From NCBI GenBank assembly GCA_022791975.1, contig JAAWAC010000010.1, positions 1 through 64,000 on the forward strand: DNA of 64,000 nucleotides, given 5' to 3'. The position numbers and the translations under genes are program-made. The notes beneath the pieces were generated by a model. The model was not told the DNA's origin and did no database searches. It saw nothing but the letters and a program-made list of their open reading frames with translations. Position 1 is the stretch's first letter. The number at the start of each line of letters is the position of its first letter. Of the stretch, positions 30,324 through 38,166 are shown piece after piece. Origin of the DNA: Lachnospiraceae bacterium (lineage in GTDB: Bacteria; Bacillota; Clostridia; Lachnospirales; Lachnospiraceae).

Positions 30324-30719
30324 TTATTCGTCCTCCTGATCTTCCTCCTCTGAGTCCCCCTCATTGGACATGATCGCCATCATTTCCTTGGGTTCCATGG
30401 CGGTGGTCAGGACGTACTCTCCAGGCCCTATGGTCTTATAATATTTACTCAGAAGTACCTGGAGATAAAACAGCTTCCAATCTTTAATCAAACCCTTCTG
30501 CTCCAGAAGCTTGGCCACATCGCCTACGGAGTCATCCTCCTCCACTACCACAGCCGCCTGTCTTCCCGGAGGCGCATCCAGGGGGCCAGAATGAAACACC
30601 GCATGACCATAGTAATAAGCGGTGGTGCCCAGGCGCAACAAAAACATTGCCACCAGAGCCATGGCTACAATCTTCAAGGTAATGGATAACACGATCAAAG
30701 CTGCTTTTTTTGTATTCAT
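30324..30719 (-). CDS. short MltG/YceG-like membrane protein lacking the catalytic domain
   Basis: A 131-residue protein: one N-terminal membrane helix (residues 8-30), a linker, then a LysM-like module VVVEEDDSVGDVAKLLEQKG with GLIKDWKLFYLQ, GPGEYVL and MEPKEMMAIM. That is the N-terminal half of the MltG lytic transglycosylase. The protein ends in a strongly acidic tail (GDSEEEDQEDE) where the catalytic domain should start. The position before trmR matches yrrL (mltG) in Bacillus. It may be a non-catalytic paralogue, and the frame is intact. Confidence 0.75.
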   Translation of the reverse strand: MNTKKAALIVLSITLKIVAMALVAMFLLRLGTTAYYYGHAVFHSGPLDAPPGRQAAVVVEEDDSVGDVAKLLEQKGLIKDWKLFYLQVLLSKYYKTIGPGEYVLTTAMEPKEMMAIMSNEGDSEEEDQEDE

Positions 30720-30729
30720 CCTCTGTTCC

Positions 30730-32394
30730 CTACACTTCCATAATAATCGGCAGAATCATGGGGTCCCGCTTGGTCTTTTTCCAGATAAAGCCCCCCAGGG
30801 AATCCTTAATCACATTTTTAATCTTTCCCCAGTCCGTAACGCCTTTTTTCAGGCAGGTATGGACCGCCTCGTCCACCACATTTCTGGCTTCATCCATCAG
30901 ATCCTCGGATTCCCGCACATAGACAAAGCCTCGGGATACAATATCTGGCCCGGCCAGCAGCTGGCTGCTGTATTTTTCCAGGGTCAGCACCACGATCATA
31001 ATACCATCCTCCGCCAGATGCTGGCGATCCCGCAACACAATGTTGCCCACATCGCCTACTCCCAGACCATCCACCAATATGGCTCCTGTCTGCACATGGT
31101 CCACCACCTTGGCGCTGTCGTTGCCGACCTCGATCACATCGCCGGAAGACAGCATAAATGTGTTCTCCTTGGGAATCCCCAGCTGCCTGGCCAGATTGAT
31201 CTGCGCCTTCCGATGGCGAAACTCCCCGTGAACCGGAATGGCATATTTGGGACGTACCAGGGAATAGATAAGCTTAATCTCCTCCTGGCAAGCGTGCCCC
31301 GACACATGGGCATCCTGGAAAATCACATCCGCTCCCTTTGCGGAGAGCTCATTGATCACCTTGGACACGGCCTTTTCGTTGCCTGGTATAGGATTGGAGC
31401 TGAAAATCACCGTGTCCCCCGGCTTAATATGCACCTTCTTGTGAATGCTGGCTGCCATCCGGGACAAGGCTGCCATGGATTCTCCCTGGCTTCCCGTTGT
31501 GATAAGCACCATCTGATCATCGGGATAATTCTTCATCTGCTCAATATCTATAAGCGTGTTCTGGGGAATATCCAGATACCCCAGCTCGGCCGCCGTAGAG
31601 ATGACATTCACCATACTCCGGCCCTCGATAACCACCTTTCGCCCAAACTTCGCCGCGGAGTTAATGATCTGCTGCACCCGGTCCACATTGGAGGCAAAGG
31701 TGGCGATAATAATCCGGGAAGTCTTGTGCTCCGAGATAATATTGTCAAAGGTCTTTCCCACGGTTTTCTCTGACATGGTAAAGCCCGGCCGCTCTGCATT
31801 GGTGCTGTCACACATAAGAGCCAGCACTCCCTTTTTGCCAATCTCTCCAAACCGCTGCAAATCAATGGCATCTCCAAATACCGGGGTATAATCCACCTTA
31901 AAATCCCCCGTGTGTACCACAATCCCGGCCGGAGAATAGATGGCCAGGGCCGATGCATCCGAGATGCTGTGGTTAGTCTTGATAAACTCGATCCGAAAGG
32001 CCCCTAGATTAATGGATTGCCCATGCTGGATCACCTTGCGCTTGGTATTATTTAAAAGCCCATGCTCTTTTAATTTATTATCTATCAATCCAATGGTTAG
32101 CTTTGTTCCATAGATGGGCACATTGATCTCCTTCAGCACATAGGGCAGCGCTCCGATATGGTCCTCATGTCCATGGGTAATCACAAAGCCTTTCACTTTG
32201 GAAAGGTTGTCCTTTAAATAGGTTACATCGGGAATCACCAGATCGATTCCCAGCATATCATCCTCCGGGAAGGCCAGCCCGCAGTCCACCACAATAATAC
32301 TGTCTTCAAATTCAAAGGCAGTAATGTTCAATCCGATCTGCTCCAAGCCGCCTAACGGAATGATTCTCAATTTGGAATTGTTTACGTTTCTCAA
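30730..32394 (-). CDS. rnj: ribonuclease J
   Basis: A 554-residue beta-CASP metallo-beta-lactamase ribonuclease with both 5' exonuclease and endonuclease activity in mRNA decay. The metal site is ITHGHEDHIGALPYVL (about residue 75). Other conserved patches are HTGDFKVDYTP, the beta-CASP GSQGE and HVSGHACQEE. The C-terminus ends with DPMILPIIMEV. The start overlaps the Fur-family gene by 4 bp. Clostridia usually carry a single RNase J, and this is that type. Confidence 0.95.
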   Translation of the reverse strand: MRNVNNSKLRIIPLGGLEQIGLNITAFEFEDSIIVVDCGLAFPEDDMLGIDLVIPDVTYLKDNLSKVKGFVITHGHEDHIGALPYVLKEINVPIYGTKLTIGLIDNKLKEHGLLNNTKRKVIQHGQSINLGAFRIEFIKTNHSISDASALAIYSPAGIVVHTGDFKVDYTPVFGDAIDLQRFGEIGKKGVLALMCDSTNAERPGFTMSEKTVGKTFDNIISEHKTSRIIIATFASNVDRVQQIINSAAKFGRKVVIEGRSMVNVISTAAELGYLDIPQNTLIDIEQMKNYPDDQMVLITTGSQGESMAALSRMAASIHKKVHIKPGDTVIFSSNPIPGNEKAVSKVINELSAKGADVIFQDAHVSGHACQEEIKLIYSLVRPKYAIPVHGEFRHRKAQINLARQLGIPKENTFMLSSGDVIEVGNDSAKVVDHVQTGAILVDGLGVGDVGNIVLRDRQHLAEDGIMIVVLTLEKYSSQLLAGPDIVSRGFVYVRESEDLMDEARNVVDEAVHTCLKKGVTDWGKIKNVIKDSLGGFIWKKTKRDPMILPIIMEV

Positions 32395-32858
32395 TTTCGT
32401 TCCTCCTGTCTTTCCTTTTCCAGACAGTTCACGCAGTATCCATAGAGTTTCACCTCATGATCCGTTACCTGAAATCCCATGGAGCTTTTCACGCTGTTTT
32501 CCAGCTGTTCCAGCATATCATCCTGAAATGCCGAAACACTCCCGCACTTTAAGCAGATTAAATGATGGTGCCGGTGGTGGGGAACTTCTTCCATATCCCC
32601 GATCTCATACCGCACATATCCGTCGTCCAGGTTAATCCGTTCAATCAGTTCCAGCTCTAACAATAGCTGAACTGTCCGATACACCGTAGCCAATCCAATC
32701 TCCGGATTGTCTACCTTTACTATTTCATAAATCTCCTCCGCTGTCAGGTGTTTTTCCGGGTTGCGGCCCAAGGCCTCCAGCACAACCAGTCTCTGGGAAG
32801 TAACCTTCAATCCCTTTTCTTTCAGTAGTTTCCGAAACTTTTCTCTGTCAATGGTCAC
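32391..32858 (-). CDS. Fur-family transcriptional regulator
   Basis: A 155-residue metal- or peroxide-responsive repressor. The N-terminal winged helix reads KVTSQRLVVLEAL and LATVYRTVQLL. The regulatory metal site PHHRHHHLICLKCG is followed by a second CVNC pair, giving the CxxC/CxxC structural zinc site of Fur/PerR/Zur proteins. Which metal is sensed cannot be decided from these motifs. It lies immediately upstream of RNase J. Confidence 0.9.
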   Translation of the reverse strand: MTIDREKFRKLLKEKGLKVTSQRLVVLEALGRNPEKHLTAEEIYEIVKVDNPEIGLATVYRTVQLLLELELIERINLDDGYVRYEIGDMEEVPHHRHHHLICLKCGSVSAFQDDMLEQLENSVKSSMGFQVTDHEVKLYGYCVNCLEKERQEERN

Positions 32859-32891
32859 CTGCTCACCCCCGTATTCCCTGCCCTGATCTGT

Positions 32892-33152
32892 TTACAGGGT
32901 TATATCCACGTCCTCCAGAAGCTGCTCAAATACCTCCATAACGCAGGTCAGCTCTTCCTCATCATCCACGATCTCATAGAGGGCTTCCGCCTCTCCATCC
33001 GCAGATAAATCCTTCAGAATCAAGGCTTCTCCATCCCCCTCCTGAGAATCTGTGACAAGAATATAATCTACGCCTTTCAGGCGGGTCTCCTCCAATACAT
33101 AAAACTCCACCTTCTCTTGGGTATCATCCGGAATAAACGTTATTTTCTCCAT
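32892..33152 (-). CDS. DUF1292 family protein
   Basis: An 86-residue very acidic protein starting [19 protein letters not shown], with [19 protein letters not shown] and a C-terminal acidic helix. ATG 33152 follows AGGAGCAAAGGCGA and overlaps ruvX by 13 bp. DUF1292 members are small acidic cytosolic proteins conserved between ireB/ruvX and fur in this group, but their function is not established. Confidence 0.86.
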   Translation of the reverse strand: MEKITFIPDDTQEKVEFYVLEETRLKGVDYILVTDSQEGDGEALILKDLSADGEAEALYEIVDDEEELTCVMEVFEQLLEDVDITL

Positions 33153-33577
33153 TCGCCTTTGCTCCTCGCATCCAAATAGCCCTGTAAAATGAAAACAGCT
33201 GCCAGCTGATCCACATATTGCCCCCTGTTTTCCCTGCGCACCCCGGCCTCCATAAGCGTCCGGTTTGCCTCCACTGTAGTCAGGCGCTCGTCCCACATCA
33301 CAACAGACAGACCTGTTCTTCTCTGAAGCATTTCCCGAAACTCCAGAGATTTCTCCGCTCTGTCTCCAATGGTATTATTCATATTCTTGGGAAACCCCAG
33401 CACAATCAGCTCAACCTCATATTCCCGTATCAGCTCTTCAATCCGTGCCAGAGTCTGCCGTAGCTTATTTTCCGATTTTCTCCTGATAATCTCTTTTCCC
33501 TGGGCAATCAAACACAAGGCGTCGCTAATGGCAACCCCCACCGTCTTTGAACCGTAATCCAGTCCCATAATCCGCAT
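33140..33577 (-). CDS. ruvX: Holliday junction resolvase-like nuclease RuvX/YqgF
   Basis: A 145-residue RNase H-fold protein. It has [16 protein letters not shown] at the start, [16 protein letters not shown] in the middle and [11 protein letters not shown] plus [13 protein letters not shown] (third acidic residue) at the end. It processes the 5' end of pre-16S rRNA in bacteria and was first proposed as a resolvase. ATG 33577 (GGAGAG 9 bases upstream) is preferred over TTG 33583. Confidence 0.93.
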   Translation of the reverse strand: MRIMGLDYGSKTVGVAISDALCLIAQGKEIIRRKSENKLRQTLARIEELIREYEVELIVLGFPKNMNNTIGDRAEKSLEFREMLQRRTGLSVVMWDERLTTVEANRTLMEAGVRRENRGQYVDQLAAVFILQGYLDARSKGEWRK

Positions 33578-33649
33578 AGACAACGACTCTCCTGCCTAGA
33601 CCCTTGTCCGGCCCGTGCCTTATGCTATAAGGGCCTCCTGGAATAAAGT

Positions 33650-33913
33650 CTAGTCTCCTACTGTATTTTTAATGTATACCTTCAGCAGCTCCTCCACCAG
33701 CTCGTCTCTCTCTACCTTCATAATCAGGCTTCTGGCGTTATTATGGCTGGTAATATAGGTAGGATCACCAGACATAATATAACCCACGATTTGGTTTACC
33801 GGGTTGTATCCCTTTTCTGTCATAGCCTTATAGACCTGCTGCAGGATATCCCCCACCCGGGTCTCGGATTCTGACTGAACTCTGAAGTTCTGTGTGTTAT
33901 CTAATCTACCCAT
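33650..33913 (-). CDS. ireB: IreB family regulatory phosphoprotein
   Basis: An 87-residue UPF0297 protein. Characteristic stretches are QVYKAMTEKGYNPVNQIVGY and SGDPTYITSHNNARSLI. In Enterococcus, IreB is phosphorylated on Thr by the PASTA kinase IreK and limits cephalosporin resistance. The N-terminal Thr at position 7 (DNTQNF) is a candidate phosphosite by analogy. It heads the ireB-ruvX-DUF1292-fur-rnj run. Confidence 0.95.
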   Translation of the reverse strand: MGRLDNTQNFRVQSESETRVGDILQQVYKAMTEKGYNPVNQIVGYIMSGDPTYITSHNNARSLIMKVERDELVEELLKVYIKNTVGD

Positions 33914-33942
33914 TTTGCACGCTCCTGAAACTACTACGTTTT

Positions 33943-33971
33943 ATTGTAAACCATATTGTCTAAAAATTCAA
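33943..33971 (-). promoter_or_regulatory. promoter of the ireB operon
   Basis: On the minus strand TTGAAT (33966-33971), 17 bp, TACAAT (33943-33948). The ireB start is about 30 bp downstream of the -10. Confidence 0.65.
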
Positions 33972-34334
33972 TGATTTTTTTATAAATTGTTATTTAGCTA
34001 ATAATTACTTTCCCTTTCATGCTTTTTCTCTGGTTCGTTTTCGTTTGTCATTATCATTGGCCAATGGGACAATATATTTAGATTCGCTAAAGATGAAAAA
34101 GATATATTAAGAAGAAACGTCTGTATTTTCTTGGTGGACTTTTTAAAGAAACTGGCTTTTGTGGAGCTAGCTATTGGACTGACACAAGAATTTACGAAGC
34201 GCTGAAGGCTTACATAGATTCCATTTCGATGGGCTTAATTGCTGGACCGCAAGGCCATAAACGGTAGCATAGATGCAGTCTATAAGGAGACCGCATCTAT
34301 GCTTAAACAACCTCCCAGTTAGCCCCGACTACCT
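33972..34334. other. intergenic region with a possible decayed gene fragment
   Basis: It separates the polysaccharide locus from the ireB operon. On the plus strand, 34097-34267 is open for 56 codons without its own start and includes GASYWTDTRIYEALKAYID. That vaguely resembles the C-terminus of an IS3-type transposase, but I could not confirm it. A second overlapping frame is also open, so the coding frame, if any, has broken. Next to it lies a perfect 11-bp inverted repeat (34266-34276 and 34293-34303), without a U-run on either strand. Confidence 0.3.
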
Positions 34335-35546
34335 CTATCTCTCCTTCCTCCATACCATCCGATTCACAATTCCTGTGTAGGATTGTATAATCTTCACCAC
34401 TTTAGCACTCACATTCTTATCCGTATAATCTGGCACCGGAATTCCATTCAGGCCATTCTGGTTCATCTCCACTGCCAGCTCCAGTGCCTGCAATAGTCCC
34501 CTGGTATCAATTCCGGACAGGACAAAACAGCCCTTGTCCAGTGCCTCCGGCCGCTCTGTGCTGGTGCGAATGCAAATGGCCGGGAAGGAATGACCTATGG
34601 AAGTGAAGTAGCTGCTCTCCTCCGGCAAAGTTCCCGAATCAGATACCACTGCATAGGCATGCATCTGCAAACAGTTATAGTCGTGAAAACCTAGGGGCTC
34701 ATGGGCAATCACCCCAGCGTCCAAAATAAACTTTCCCTCCACGCTCATCTGCTCCAGCCTTTTTCGGCTTCTGGGATGACAGGAGTAGAGCACCGGCATC
34801 TGGTATTTTTCCGCCATGGCATTGATTGCGCAAAACAAAGACAGGAAGTTTTTTTCTGTATCAATGTTTTCCTCCCGATGGGCAGAAAGGAGAAGATATC
34901 TTCCAGGCTCTATGAGAATGCCTGTTTCTTTACTTAATCTCTCATGGACATCCGATTTCAAAATATACGGTAAGTTTGCCTCCAACACCTCTGCCATAGG
35001 ACTTCCCGTCACATAGGTCCTCTCTTTGGGAAGCCCACAATCACTTAAATAGCGGCGGGCATGTTCCGAGTAAGCCAGATTCACATCGCTGATAATGTCC
35101 ACGATTCTCCGGTTGGTCTCCTCTGGCAGGCATTCGTCCTTGCATCGGTTTCCCGCCTCCATATGAAAAATAGGGATGTGCAGACGTTTTGCGCTGATGG
35201 CCGACAGGCAAGAATTGGTATCCCCCAGAACCAGCAGAGCATCCGGGTGGATGTTGTTCATAAGCTTATAGGAAGTTCCAATAATATTGCCCATGGTGGA
35301 GCCCAAATCATCTCCCACCGCATTTAAATAGACCTCCGGGGCCTCCAGGCCCAAATCCCGAAAAAAAATCCCGTTTAAGGTGTAATCATAGTTCTGGCCT
35401 GTGTGACAGAGGATGGTATCAAAATAAACTCTGCATTTCTTGATGACTTCAGACAATCGGATAATCTCCGGCCTTGTGCCCACAATGATCAGTAGCTTCA
35501 GCTTTCCGTTGTTTTTCCAGGTTCCTCTGCTGTAATCGTTTTCCAT
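34335..35546 (-). CDS. UDP-N-acetylglucosamine 2-epimerase-like (CapG/FnlC-type)
   Basis: A 403-residue member of the WecB family. It shows VGTRPEIIRLSEVIKK (N-terminal phosphate loop), CHTGQNYDYTL, LGDTNSC, FHMEAGNRCKDECLPEETNR and SDSGTLPEESS. The combination with CapE and CapF directly upstream points to the last step of UDP-N-acetyl-L-fucosamine synthesis, C2 epimerisation of the talose form. It lies 5 bp after the CapF-like gene and closes the polysaccharide operon. Confidence 0.9.
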   Translation of the reverse strand: MENDYSRGTWKNNGKLKLLIIVGTRPEIIRLSEVIKKCRVYFDTILCHTGQNYDYTLNGIFFRDLGLEAPEVYLNAVGDDLGSTMGNIIGTSYKLMNNIHPDALLVLGDTNSCLSAISAKRLHIPIFHMEAGNRCKDECLPEETNRRIVDIISDVNLAYSEHARRYLSDCGLPKERTYVTGSPMAEVLEANLPYILKSDVHERLSKETGILIEPGRYLLLSAHREENIDTEKNFLSLFCAINAMAEKYQMPVLYSCHPRSRKRLEQMSVEGKFILDAGVIAHEPLGFHDYNCLQMHAYAVVSDSGTLPEESSYFTSIGHSFPAICIRTSTERPEALDKGCFVLSGIDTRGLLQALELAVEMNQNGLNGIPVPDYTDKNVSAKVVKIIQSYTGIVNRMVWRKER

Positions 35547-35551
35547 CTTCT

Positions 35552-36808
35552 CTATTCCACCTTCTCAAAAAATGTGTCCGGATTGTTTTCATCAAATGCT
35601 TCATTGGCCCACATGACTGTGACCAGATCCTCTGTCTCTGACAGGTTTGTGATGCTGTGGGTATAGCCGGGAAGCATCTGCACAGCCTTCATCCGCTCTC
35701 CTGTCACCTCAAAGGAATGGATGGGATAGGGCTGTCCCTTCTCATCCTCTCCTATTTTTCTCTCCTGTATCAATCCGTGACCAGAAACCACCATAAAGAT
35801 TTCCCACTTGCTGTTGTGCCAGTGCTGACCCTTTACAATTCCCGGACGGGCAATGTTGACACTGATCTGGCCACAGGAGTCGGTTTTTATCAACTCTGTA
35901 AAGCTTCCCCTGCTGTCCCTATTCATATTCAAATCATAAATCATGGAGCCCGAAGAGAGATAGGACAGATAGGTACTGTAGAGCTTTTTGGCAAAGGAGC
36001 CCTCCGGTATCTCAGGGATGGCCAGGGTATCTGGCATAGCATGGAAAGATTCCAGCAGATCCACAATCTCCCCCAAGGTGGCTCTGTGTGTAACGGGTGC
36101 ATAGCAGTACCGACCCGCCAGGCTGTCCACAGGCGTCATGTCATCCTGCTTCTCGTCTTTGGGATATTCGCATCGGTGCTCTCTCCCCTCCAGTGCATCC
36201 AGAAGCTCACAAATTAAGTCATCAATATACAGAAGCTCTAATTCTGTGGCTCTATCATTGACCCTATAGGGCAGATGGTTTGCTACCGCATTGCAAAATG
36301 TAGCCACCGCTGAATTGTAGTTGGGCCTGCACCATTTTCCAAACAGATTGGGGAAGCGATAGACCAGAACCTTACTGCCAGTCTCCCGGGCATACTGAAA
36401 GAACAACTCCTCTCCGGCCAGCTTGCTTTTGCCATATTCTGATCCTGCAAACCGGCCTGCTAGACTGGCCTGGACAGAACTGGAGAGCATAACCGGGCAA
36501 GTGTTGTGATGCTTTTTCAGTGTCTCCAGCAGGGTGGAGGAAAAACCAAAGTTTCCTTTCATATAAGCATCTGTCCGAGCCTTTTCTTCACTCTCTTTAG
36601 GGCGGTTTACCCCTGCCAAATGAAATACAAACTGGCAATCTTTGCAGTATTCTTCCAATAGAGCTTCCTGGGTATCGATATCAAATTCATAAATCTCTGT
36701 AATGTCTATTTGGGGCCTGGTTTTATTTTTGCCATCCCGGATATTTTTTAAATTCTCCACAAGATTTCTGCCAACAAATCCCTGAGCGCCCGTCACCAAT
36801 ATCTTCAC
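35552..36808 (-). CDS. UDP-2-acetamido-2,6-dideoxy-hexulose 4-reductase (CapF/FnlB-type)
   Basis: A fused two-domain enzyme of 418 residues. Residues 1-250 form an SDR domain (VTGAQGFVGRNLVENL, then SEYGKSKLAGEELFF with the YxxxK pair). Residues 285-400 form a cupin with GIVKGQHWHNSKWEIFMVV. This fusion is typical of CapF, which reduces and rearranges the CapE product to UDP-N-acetyl-pneumosamine/talose. It overlaps the CapE stop by 4 bp. Confidence 0.92.
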   Translation of the reverse strand: MKILVTGAQGFVGRNLVENLKNIRDGKNKTRPQIDITEIYEFDIDTQEALLEEYCKDCQFVFHLAGVNRPKESEEKARTDAYMKGNFGFSSTLLETLKKHHNTCPVMLSSSVQASLAGRFAGSEYGKSKLAGEELFFQYARETGSKVLVYRFPNLFGKWCRPNYNSAVATFCNAVANHLPYRVNDRATELELLYIDDLICELLDALEGREHRCEYPKDEKQDDMTPVDSLAGRYCYAPVTHRATLGEIVDLLESFHAMPDTLAIPEIPEGSFAKKLYSTYLSYLSSGSMIYDLNMNRDSRGSFTELIKTDSCGQISVNIARPGIVKGQHWHNSKWEIFMVVSGHGLIQERKIGEDEKGQPYPIHSFEVTGERMKAVQMLPGYTHSITNLSETEDLVTVMWANEAFDENNPDTFFEKVE

Positions 36809-37848
36809 TGCTTCACCGCCTTTAACTGTTCTTGTACATAGTCTGTGGTCCGTAGCTTCTCTACCGTCTGCTCCACATCCAGCAGCTTTGTATTGTGGCT
36901 GGTGTAGGCTTCCCCAGCTTCTGTGGTTACCTGACCATCAATAAAAAATTTATCATAATTCAGATCCCGGTTATCGGCAGACACTCGGTAATAGTGTCCC
37001 ATATCCTCCGAACGAAGACGTTCTTCTTTGGTCATCAGGGTCTCATAGAGCTTTTCCCCGTGACGGGTGCCTATAATATGGGTTCCCGTATCGCCAAATA
37101 GTCTCTGAACCGCCTGGGCCAGCACACCAATGGTGGAGGCATCTGCCTTTTGGATAAACAGATCTCCTGGTGCTCCATGTGCAAAGGCAAAATGAACCAG
37201 CTCCACCGCCTCATCCAGGTTCATAAGAAAGCGAGTCATCTCCGGATTTGTAATAGTGATAGGCTGTCCATTTCTAATCTGGTCAATAAATAAGGGGATG
37301 ACACTTCCCCGGCTGCACATGACATTTCCGTATCTGGTGCAACAAATCACCGTGCCTCCCCGTTCCGCAGCGATTCGGGCATTGGCCTTTACAATGTGCT
37401 CCATCATAGCCTTGCTGGTTCCCATGGCATTGATGGGATAAGCGGCCTTGTCCGTGGAAAGACATACCACCCGCTTGACACCCGCGTCTATAGCCGCGTG
37501 GAGTACGTTGTTGGTGCCCTCCACATTGGTCCGCACAGCCTCCATGGGGAAGAATTCGCAGGAAGGCACCTGCTTTAGAGCTGCTGCGTGAAAGATAAAA
37601 TCCACACCCGGCATGGCATCATGGACCGACTGTGGATTTCTTACATCTCCAATATAAAATTTTACTTTGTCTGCATATTTGGGATAAGTAGCTTGCAGCT
37701 CATGGCGCATATCGTCCTGTTTTTTCTCATCCCGGGAAAAAATGCGGATTTCTTTGATATCTGTGGTTAAAAAATGTTTTAGGACGGTGTGGCCGAAGGA
37801 GCCGGTGCCGCCGGTGATTAGTAAAATTGAATTATTAAATAATGACAT
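36805..37848 (-). CDS. UDP-GlcNAc 4,6-dehydratase/5-epimerase (CapE/FnlA-type)
   Basis: A 347-residue extended SDR. It has LITGGTGSFGHTVLKHFL (NAD motif), FSRDEKKQDDMR, AALKQVPSCEFFP and the catalytic MGTSKAMMEH (in place of YxxxK), which is the hallmark of CapE/FlaA1-like inverting dehydratases. It begins the three-gene UDP-L-FucNAc pathway (CapE, CapF, CapG) coded in order. The ATG is preceded by AGAGAGGAAAATAGAATTTT. Confidence 0.92.
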   Translation of the reverse strand: MSLFNNSILLITGGTGSFGHTVLKHFLTTDIKEIRIFSRDEKKQDDMRHELQATYPKYADKVKFYIGDVRNPQSVHDAMPGVDFIFHAAALKQVPSCEFFPMEAVRTNVEGTNNVLHAAIDAGVKRVVCLSTDKAAYPINAMGTSKAMMEHIVKANARIAAERGGTVICCTRYGNVMCSRGSVIPLFIDQIRNGQPITITNPEMTRFLMNLDEAVELVHFAFAHGAPGDLFIQKADASTIGVLAQAVQRLFGDTGTHIIGTRHGEKLYETLMTKEERLRSEDMGHYYRVSADNRDLNYDKFFIDGQVTTEAGEAYTSHNTKLLDVEQTVEKLRTTDYVQEQLKAVKQ

Positions 37849-38166
37849 AAAATTCTATTTTCCTCTCTATTTATGTTAACTTTTTTACTTTTCCCGTTTA
37901 CATAAATAAGGGGGTGTTCCAAAACTATGAAAAATTAGATTCATAGTTTTGAGGCACCCTCTCTTTTTCTTGAAAAAATTACCCAGTAAAAAATCTGGCA
38001 TTGAACAGGATATCCCTTTTTTAATTCTCTGACTTTTTCTTTAATTCCTTGTTTTTCAGTTCCTTTTCCAGCTTCTGCTCAATGTTTTCTACAGCAGCAG
38101 CCACCTATCTTTTATCTCATTAATATTGTACTTTTTACATTGTACATTTGCTCTCCGAGTTGTATT
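37849..38166. other. 318-bp gap between wzx and capE with a palindromic element
   Basis: This is the only sizeable break in the locus. It holds the hairpin at 37911-37960. On the minus strand there is also a short coiled-coil-like fragment (VENIEQKLEKELKNKE, 38020-38100 area) with a GTG start and no ribosome binding site, which may be a gene remnant. I see no clear promoter for capEFG, so the three genes probably depend on read-through from the long operon. Confidence 0.45.
37911..37960. terminator. 18-bp imperfect hairpin (terminator-like or mobile palindrome)
   Basis: Arms 37912-37929 and 37942-37959 pair in all but about three positions around a 12-base loop. The ends are G/C-rich (GGGTG, CACCC). 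On the plus strand the tail is CTCTTTTTCTTG, which would make an efficient terminator; on the minus strand the tail is weaker. The element could end antisense transcription, or be the remnant of a small palindromic mobile element. Confidence 0.5.

Noticed and set aside
30622-31773. 383-codon plus-strand frame opposite RNase J
   Set aside because: Antisense to a well-conserved gene and rich in His/Gln with no domain; a shadow frame.
34266-34303. terminator for the end of the polysaccharide operon
   Set aside because: The 11-bp stem is perfect, but no U-run follows on the minus strand, so I describe it only as a hairpin.
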